NCBI RefSeq assembly: GCF_002893095.1
Contig: NZ_PKQQ01000001.1
Span: 372,001 to 436,000 of the forward strand
DNA length: 64,000 nt
Direction: 5' to 3'
Origin: Stenotrophomonas sp. VV52
GTDB lineage: Bacteria; Pseudomonadota; Gammaproteobacteria; Xanthomonadales; Xanthomonadaceae
Under the pieces are notes generated by a model. It made no database searches. It was not told the origin of the DNA and worked only from the letters and a program-made list of their open reading frames with translations. Shown here piece by piece: positions 54,627 through 64,000 of the stretch; within the stretch, counting starts at the first letter, position 1, and each line of letters starts with the position of its first letter. Position numbers and translations under genes: made by a program.

Positions 54627-56711
54627 ATGCAGGAAAGCCAATTGCGACAGACCTACGTCCCACACATCGACGGCCTGCGTGCCGTCGCGGTGCTGTCGGT
54701 GATCCTGTACCACCTCAAGGCCAGCTGGCTGCCGGGTGGCTTCACCGGCGTCGACGTGTTTTTCGTGATCTCCGGCTTCGTGGTCAGCGCGTCGGTCGAC
54801 CGACTGCCCGCAGTAGGGGGCTGGCAGGGCCTGCTGCGTTTCTACGCGCGGCGCATCCGTCGGATCGTGCCGGCACTGGTGGTCTGCCTGCTGGTCACCG
54901 CCGTGCTCAGCGCGCTGTTCATTCCCGAATCCTGGCTCAGCGAGACCAGCGACAAGACCGGCCGTCGCGCGTTCTTCGGCCTGAGCAACTGGGTGCTGGC
55001 CAGCACCGGCAACGACTACTTCTCGCCGCGCACCGAATTCAATCCGTACACCCACACGTGGTCGCTGGGCGTGGAAGAGCAGTTCTACTTGCTGTTCCCG
55101 CTGCTGTTCCTCGCGTGGGCACGCGGTGGACGCGGCCGCGCGCTGTCGCTGGGCCTGTTCGCACTGGCCACGCTGGCGTCGCTGGCCTACGCGCTGCGCC
55201 TGGTCGGGCAGGGCGGGCAGGAGATCCAGGCGTTCTACGTCACCACCACCCGTTTCTGGCAGCTGGGCGCCGGTGTGCTGCTGTACCATGCGATGTCGCT
55301 GGCCGGGCGCTTCACTGCGACATCCGGAGCAGCCACGCAGGGCGTGGCTCTACCGGTGGCAAGTGGGTTCTCCTGGCGTTCGCCGGTGCTGCTGCTTGCG
55401 GTGGCGGCACTCGGGTATGGGCTGTGGTCTGCCCGGCCGGGGCACTCGCCCTGGCCGGACGGACTGTGGCCGGTGCTGTCCACCGGCGTGTTGCTCGCGG
55501 TGCTGCATGGCCACCCGCAGGGCTGGACCGGGCGCGCGCTGTCCAGCGCGCCGATGGTCTGGGTCGGCAAGCTTTCGTACTCGCTGTACCTGTGGCATTG
55601 GCCGGTGTTCGTGCTGTTCCGCTGGACGGTGGGGCTGGAGACCGTGGCCAACGGCGCCATCGCCGTGCTGCTGGTGTTCGCGCTGGCCTGGCTGTCCTGG
55701 CGCTGGGTGGAGCAGCCGCTGCGGCATGGCGCGCGCGGTCCGCGCACGAACGGGCGCTGGGTGTTGCTGGGGCTGGCGGTGCTCGTGCTGGGCGCGGGCC
55801 TGCAGTCGGTGCTGGTCAAGCATCAGCGGCACTACTCGCTGAGCACGGTCAGTCGGCATCCGCTGGACTGGTATCCCTATGCGAAGGGCCTGAAGAAGGA
55901 AGTGCCGGACTGCCAGGTGGTCGAATCGCAGATTCCGGTCGCGGGCGGGCAGGCGCGCCTGCTGCAGCGGGGCGACTGTCCCGGCGGCAGCGGGACCGGC
56001 ACCGTGTTGTTCGTCGCCGGCGACTCGCACGCGTTGGTCTACAACGAACTGCTGCGCCGCAAGGTGGTGCAGGACGGTGGCCAGGTGCGCCTGTACGGCA
56101 GCGGCGGCTGTGCGCTGGTCGGCATGCAGGGCTGGCGTGGGCCGAACCCGGCCTGCGATGCGTACACCCGGAACGTGCTGGACGACATCCAGGCCAACGC
56201 GCGCGCAGGCGATGTGCTGTTCCTGCCTGGCCTGCGCGTGCCGCGTCTGGCGGAGCAGTACCAGCTGTTCGACATCGTGCAGGTGCAGGCTGACCTGGCC
56301 AGCCCGGCGGCGGTAAGCGGGCGTGCGGGCGAGGTCGCGATGGCGATCGAACAGCTGCGACCGCTGGCCGAACGCGGCGTGCGCATCGTGTTCGAGGCGC
56401 CCAAGCCGGTGCTGCCGGCGCCACCGTACCGCTGCTCGGATGTATTCAACCGCCACAACCCGATCTGCATCAACGGCATGGAGATTCCGCGCGCGCAGAC
56501 CGAAGCGATGCGCGCCCCGGTGCTGGACAGCCTCAAGCAGGTGGCCGCAGCACTGCCCGGCGCAACCGTGTGGGATCCGCTGCCGCTGCTGTGCCCGGGC
56601 GAGGTGTGCAAGCCCGACCTGGACGGCCGGCCGCTGTACTTCGACGGTGACCACCTGAGCGGTTACGGCAACCGCGTCCTGTTGCCGTCGTTCCGCGAGC
56701 AGGTGCGGTAG
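54627..56711 (+). CDS. OafA/YrhL-type acyltransferase with C-terminal SGNH domain
   Basis: The 694-aa protein has an N-terminal acyltransferase-3 membrane domain of about 10 helices (IDGLRAVAVLSVILYHLKASWLPGGFTGVDVFFVISGFVVS, WSLGVEEQFYLLFPL). A periplasmic SGNH hydrolase-like domain has Asp466-Ser467-His468 (AGDSHALVYNELLR) and Asp673/His676 (FDGDHLSGYG). The family O-acetylates LPS, peptidoglycan or exopolysaccharide. ATG 54627 has CAGGAG 5 nt upstream. Residues 235-243 are encoded by an inserted REP palindrome. Confidence 0.9.
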   Translation: MQESQLRQTYVPHIDGLRAVAVLSVILYHLKASWLPGGFTGVDVFFVISGFVVSASVDRLPAVGGWQGLLRFYARRIRRIVPALVVCLLVTAVLSALFIPESWLSETSDKTGRRAFFGLSNWVLASTGNDYFSPRTEFNPYTHTWSLGVEEQFYLLFPLLFLAWARGGRGRALSLGLFALATLASLAYALRLVGQGGQEIQAFYVTTTRFWQLGAGVLLYHAMSLAGRFTATSGAATQGVALPVASGFSWRSPVLLLAVAALGYGLWSARPGHSPWPDGLWPVLSTGVLLAVLHGHPQGWTGRALSSAPMVWVGKLSYSLYLWHWPVFVLFRWTVGLETVANGAIAVLLVFALAWLSWRWVEQPLRHGARGPRTNGRWVLLGLAVLVLGAGLQSVLVKHQRHYSLSTVSRHPLDWYPYAKGLKKEVPDCQVVESQIPVAGGQARLLQRGDCPGGSGTGTVLFVAGDSHALVYNELLRRKVVQDGGQVRLYGSGGCALVGMQGWRGPNPACDAYTRNVLDDIQANARAGDVLFLPGLRVPRLAEQYQLFDIVQVQADLASPAAVSGRAGEVAMAIEQLRPLAERGVRIVFEAPKPVLPAPPYRCSDVFNRHNPICINGMEIPRAQTEAMRAPVLDSLKQVAAALPGATVWDPLPLLCPGEVCKPDLDGRPLYFDGDHLSGYGNRVLLPSFREQVR
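55329..55353. repeat. REP (SMAG-type) palindrome inside a coding region
   Basis: GCAGCCACGCAGGGCGTGGC followed by TCTAC has the 7-bp CCACGC/GCGTGG arms and CTAC end of a SMAG element. It is read in frame as AATQGVALP within a loop of the acyltransferase membrane domain. Confidence 0.8.
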
Positions 56712-56714
56712 CAG

Positions 56715-57877
56715 CTAGCGGCGCTTGCCGCGCAACAGCGGCAGGCTGATCGCGAAGAAGCACAGCAGGGCGCCCGCCGCGGCGAAACCTGCACCGACGA
56801 GGAAGGCGGTGCGGCCGTTGTCGATGCCCCATAGCTGGCCGGCGATCAACGCGCCGAGCACGCCGCCCACGCCGGACGAGAATCCATAGAGCAATCCCTG
56901 TCCGTGCCCATTGAGCCGGCCCGGGAAATACGTGGCCAGCATCTGCATGGCTGCGGCGAAGAACGCGGCGAACCCCAGCGCGTGCGCGGTCTGCGCGACC
57001 AGCATCACCCCGAGGTGCTGCGGGAACAGGGCGGTGACCGTCCAGCGCACGGTTGAACTCAGCAGCGCGATCAGCAGCATCCAGCTGGCGTCGTAACGAC
57101 GGAAGAAACGGCCGATGGTGAAGAACACGGCCACCTCGAACACCACGCCGATGGTCCACAGCAGGCCGAGGGTGGAGGTCGCATACCCGTGGTGGTCCAT
57201 GTACACCGAGAAGAACGTGTAATACGGCCCGAACGAGAGCTGTTCCATGAAGGCGGCTAGGAAGAACGCCAGCACCTGCGGCTTGCGCACGATCTGCCAG
57301 AAGCCGCTGGCATCGCCATCGGCGCGGTGTAAGTCGCGCGCGTAGCGGTTGGCGAAGGAGGAGGCCACCAGCAGCGCGAACAGCGGCAGCATCAGCCACG
57401 GCAGCACGCCGGCGCTGCGGCCTTCCAGGAACCAGCCGAAGCCCATCACCACCGCGATGAAGCCCAGCGAGCCCCAGACCCGGATCATGCCGTATCGGTG
57501 GCTGTCGTTGCCCAGGTGGGTGAGCGTGATCGACTCGAACTGCGGCATCACCGCGTTGTAGAAGAAGCAGAACACCACCATCGCCGGGTACATCCACGGC
57601 TGTGGCAGCGGCAGCAGGAACGCGCAGAAGGTGACCAGCGTGAGCACGCTGCCGATCCGCAGCCAGCGGATCGGGTCGCGCGAGGCGGCCGCGATCGAGG
57701 TCCAGGTGGTCGGCGCCACGATGCGGGTGGCGTACCAGATCCCCATCATCACGCTGATCGCGGTCACGCTCATGCCGCGCGCGGTCAGGAACAGCGACCA
57801 GTAAGGCGTAAACGCGCCGAGCGCTGCGTAATAGAACAGGTAATAGCTGGAGAGGCGTGCGACCGGAACGGCGTCGT

Positions 57878-57881
<4 letters not shown>
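56715..57881 (-). CDS. MFS transporter (PF12832-like)
   Basis: The 388-aa protein has 12 hydrophobic helices with the layout of the MFS_1_like/3-phenylpropionate permease group: [22 protein letters not shown] at the N-terminus and [20 protein letters not shown] in the middle. The substrate is unknown. Its ATG overlaps the stop of metH2 by 4 nt, so it is the last gene of the methionine-synthase operon, and a role in uptake or efflux of a methionine-cycle metabolite is possible but not shown. It converges with the acyltransferase gene 3 bp away. Confidence 0.8.
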
Positions 57882-60561
<2,680 letters not shown>

Positions 60562-60565
<4 letters not shown>

Positions 60566-61650
60566 GCGGCCTGCTCCCGTGCTGCGGGCAGGGCGCGCGG
60601 TGGCAGCCCGGCCACGGCCTCGGCAATGGCACGGATATGGTCGGGGGTGGAGCCGCAGCAGCCGCCCACCAGGTTCAGCAGGCCGTCCTGGGCGAAGCCG
60701 CGCAGGGTGGCGGCCATCTCATCCGGGGTTTCGTCGTACTCGCCGAAGGCGTTGGGCAGGCCGGCGTTGGGGTGGGCGCTGACGTAGCAGTCGGCGACCT
60801 GGCCCAGGGTTTCCACGTGCGGGCGCATCGCGTCGGCCCCGAGCGCGCAGTTCAGGCCGATCGAGAGGGGGCGCGAATGGGCGAGCGAGGCGTGGAAGGC
60901 GTCGGCGGTCTGCCCGGACAGGGTGCGTCCGGAGGCGTCGGTGATCGTGCCGGAGATCATGATCGGCAGCCGTGCGCCGCGCGCGTCGAAGGCTTCTTCG
61001 ATGGCGAACAGCGCCGCCTTGGCGTTGAGCGTGTCGAAGATGGTTTCGACCATGAGGGTGTCGGCGCCGCCGTCGATCAGGCCATCGATGGCTTCGCGGT
61101 AGGTGTCGCGCAGCGCGTCGAAACTGGTGTTGCGGAAGCCGGGGTCGTTGACGTCGGGGCTGATCGAGGCGGTGCGGCTGGTCGGGCCGAGCACCCCGAT
61201 GACGAAGCGCGGCTTGTCCGGGGTGGTGGCTTCGACGGCGTCGCAGCAGGCGCGGGCGACGGCGGCGCCGGCCTTGTTGAGCTCGTACACCAGGTGTTCG
61301 AGGTGGTAGTCGGCCTGGCTCACCGAGGTGGCGTTGAAGGTGTTGGTCTCGATCAGGTCGGCACCGGCCTGCAGGTAGGCGGTGTGGATGCCGGCGATGA
61401 CCTCGGGGCGGGTCAGCAGCAGCAGGTCGTTGTTGCCCTTGAGGTCATGGCCTTCGGGGGTGCCGTGGTCGCAGCCGGCCCCATGCTGGTGGTCGAAGCC
61501 CTGGGCGAAACGCTCGCCGCGGTAGTCGGCTTCCTCCAGCCCATGCCGCTGGATCATGGTGCCCATGGCGCCGTCGATGATCAGGATGCGGGTGGCCAGC
61601 GCATCTTCGAGGGCGCGGACACGGTCGGGGTGCAGCCAGGGCAGGGACAT
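60562..61650 (-). CDS. metH: methionine synthase, homocysteine-binding domain (MetH N-terminal part)
   Basis: The 362-aa protein is the zinc-dependent homocysteine methyltransferase domain. Zinc ligands are Cys268 ([12 protein letters not shown]), Cys331 and Cys332 ([10 protein letters not shown]); the N-terminus has [23 protein letters not shown]. coli MetH has this as its first 350 residues in one chain. Here a stop/start overlap (ATGA at 60562-60565) separates it from the rest. The frame is intact on both sides, so this is a true split rather than a sequencing error. Confidence 0.96.
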
Positions 61651-61661
61651 GCGGGGCAACC

Positions 61662-62591
61662 TCAGGGCTTGCTGGCGATCAGCGAAATGACTTCGAAGTG
61701 TGGCGGGCGCTTTTCGCGGGTCACGGTTTCCAGGCTGGAGACGACCAGCCCGGCCTTCTCGGCGAACCTGCGCAGTTCCTTGTCCGAGAAGCCCAGGTTG
61801 ACGTGGCCATAGGCTTCGACGGCGGCCTTGTGTTCGTGGCGGGCCAGGCTGCACAGCAGCAGGCGTCCGCCGGAGCGCAGCACGCGCGCGCCTTCGGCGA
61901 CGGCCTGGGCGGGCTTGGCGGCGTAGGTCAGGGCGTGCATCAGCACGACCAGGTCGAAGCTGCGGTCCTTGAACGGCAGGGCATGCATGTCGCCTTCGCG
62001 GACCTCGACGTTGGCGAGGCGGCGCAGGCGTTCGCTGGCGGCGGCGACGACGCGGGCGCTGGTGTCGATGCAGACGTAGCGTTTGGCATGCGGGGCGACC
62101 AGTTCGGCGAGCACGCCGTCGCCGGAGGCGATGTCGAGCACGTCGCCGGTTTCCAGCAGCGGCAGCGCGGTGCGGGCGAGGGCTTCCCAGGTACGGCCGG
62201 GGGAGTAGTGGCGCTCCATGTCGCCGGCGACGCTGTCGGCCCAGTTCTGGTCGGCGGCGCGGCTGGCGAGCACGGCGGCCACGCGTTCCGCATCCTGGCG
62301 CAGCAGGGGATCGTCGCTGCCGGTGCTCAGGGCATGCCACAATGCACGCTGCGCGGGGTCAAGCGCGGCGTCGTCGAAGCGGTAGTAGGCCGAGACGCCA
62401 GCGCGGCGGTCGCGGACCAGGCCGGCCTCTTTGAGCCGGGCCAGGTGGGTGGACACCCGGGGCTGGGCCAGGGTGGTGATGGCCGAGAGCTCGGCCACGG
62501 TGAGTTCTTCCTGCTCCAGCAAGGTGAGCAGGCGTACGCGGGTGGCGTCGGCGAACACTTTCAGCCGGACCGACCAGTCCTCGAGATCCAT
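61662..62591 (-). CDS. sahR: ArsR-family regulator with SAM/SAH-binding domain (SahR-like)
   Basis: The 309-aa protein joins an ArsR winged helix (residues 1-95; [43 protein letters not shown]) to a Rossmann methyltransferase-like domain with [14 protein letters not shown] and [23 protein letters not shown]. SahR regulators of proteobacteria have this architecture, sense S-adenosylhomocysteine and repress methionine-cycle genes. It stands 11 bp before metH1 and directly behind a 32-bp palindrome. The name is inferred from architecture and context, not from a search. Confidence 0.8.
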   Translation of the reverse strand: MDLEDWSVRLKVFADATRVRLLTLLEQEELTVAELSAITTLAQPRVSTHLARLKEAGLVRDRRAGVSAYYRFDDAALDPAQRALWHALSTGSDDPLLRQDAERVAAVLASRAADQNWADSVAGDMERHYSPGRTWEALARTALPLLETGDVLDIASGDGVLAELVAPHAKRYVCIDTSARVVAAASERLRRLANVEVREGDMHALPFKDRSFDLVVLMHALTYAAKPAQAVAEGARVLRSGGRLLLCSLARHEHKAAVEAYGHVNLGFSDKELRRFAEKAGLVVSSLETVTREKRPPHFEVISLIASKP

Positions 62592-62623
62592 AAATATCTA
62601 CCTATCGCGATATAGAGATATTT
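62592..62623. promoter_or_regulatory. 32-bp palindromic operator at the sahR-metH start
   Basis: AAATATCT and AGATATTT flank ACCTATCGCGATATAG, so 13 of 16 arm positions pair, with a central TATCGCGATA. It begins 1 bp upstream of the ATG of the SahR-like gene, in an AT-rich island of a GC-rich genome. It is a strong candidate SahR site. Confidence 0.8.
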
Positions 62624-62734
62624 TCGTCCGTGGGTGCCTCGTGGGTCAAGTGAGGTGGAACGGGCCGTTCCCCGCTACAATCCTTCCATGCGGCTGCGTA
62701 TTGTGGCCTCCAGCCATGTTCCTGGGAGGGTGTT

Positions 62735-63883
<1,149 letters not shown>

Positions 63884-63906
63884 TCCAACGCCAAGCCGTG
63901 CAATAC

Positions 63907-63935
63907 ATCGGGGCCCTTCTTGGGCCCCGATTGCT
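63907..63935 (+). terminator. hairpin terminator of acyl-CoA dehydrogenase
   Basis: ATCGGGGCCC pairs with GGGCCCCGAT (63907-63916 with 63922-63931), loop TTCTT. The T tract after it is weak (TGCTATT). Confidence 0.7.
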
Positions 63936-63962
63936 ATTGGGCGCTTGATTGCATGGTGTGCG

Positions 63963-63987
63963 GTAGAGCCGGGCCTTGCCCGGCTGC
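63963..63987. repeat. REP (SMAG-type) palindrome, GCCGGGC class
   Basis: GTAGAGCCGGGCCTTGCCCG followed by GCTGC is the same class as the element at 45639-45663, and the flank TGTTGGATT is shared as well. Confidence 0.85.
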
Positions 63988-64000
63988 TGTTGGATTCGGG

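Overview
The window is a 64 kb piece of GC-rich gammaproteobacterial chromosome, most likely Stenotrophomonas (Xanthomonadaceae). The evidence is the protein repertoire (xanthomonad-style NfuA, Mn-SOD, split MetH, two Gpx, a fused E1 ketoacid dehydrogenase, a YtrA-type GntR operon) and the many short GTAG-headed palindromes that match the SMAG/REP elements of Stenotrophomonas. I see no phage, IS element, plasmid gene, tRNA, rRNA or CRISPR array. This looks like housekeeping chromosome in which the accessory material is mostly intergenic repeats.

Layout. 0-4.4 kb: partial phhB, nfuA, a proline-rich transmembrane repetitive protein, an overlapping barnase/barstar pair, and sodA. 4.4-13 kb: an EEP-family phosphatase, POT transporter, rhomboid protease, a 58-aa protein, GNAT, DUF3298 lipoprotein, cfa, dcp and a glutathione peroxidase. 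13-25 kb: fpr with a Fur-like box, an ABC exporter, an AhpD-like protein, class I fumarase, GST, pldA, DUF456, a cold-shock gene, glycine-zipper envelope proteins, a haem protein, tcdA and tatD. 25-32.5 kb: fused branched-chain-type E1 plus asparagine synthetase, FMN reductase, and dnaB with a perfect DnaA box upstream. 32.5-38 kb: sucA-sucB-lpdA on the minus strand. 38-45 kb: roxA with an acidic tail, purB, a CNNM/CorC protein and fumC, with two repeat-filled gaps. 45.7-50.3 kb: a minus-strand GntR/YtrA-ABC-beta-helix-DUF2884 operon behind an operator-promoter. 50.5-57.9 kb: exported Gpx, FKBP isomerase, ugd, slyX, DUF2058, an OafA-type acyltransferase with SGNH domain, and an MFS protein. 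57.9-64 kb: a methionine-synthase operon (SahR-like regulator, metH in two genes) and a divergent acyl-CoA dehydrogenase.

Connections. The TCA cycle is well represented (sucAB-lpdA and two unrelated fumarases). Oxidative-stress functions recur (sodA, two Gpx, AhpD-like protein, NfuA, Fpr). Three minus-strand units show tight translational coupling by ATGA overlaps: barnase-barstar, GntR-ATPase-permease, and metH1-metH2-MFS. The most informative non-coding signals are a 32-bp palindrome touching the start of the SahR-like gene, a GGTG-N16-CACC operator overlapping the YtrA-type promoter, REP elements that provide stop codons or sit inside a coding region, and two nearly identical copies of a 115-bp nested palindrome.
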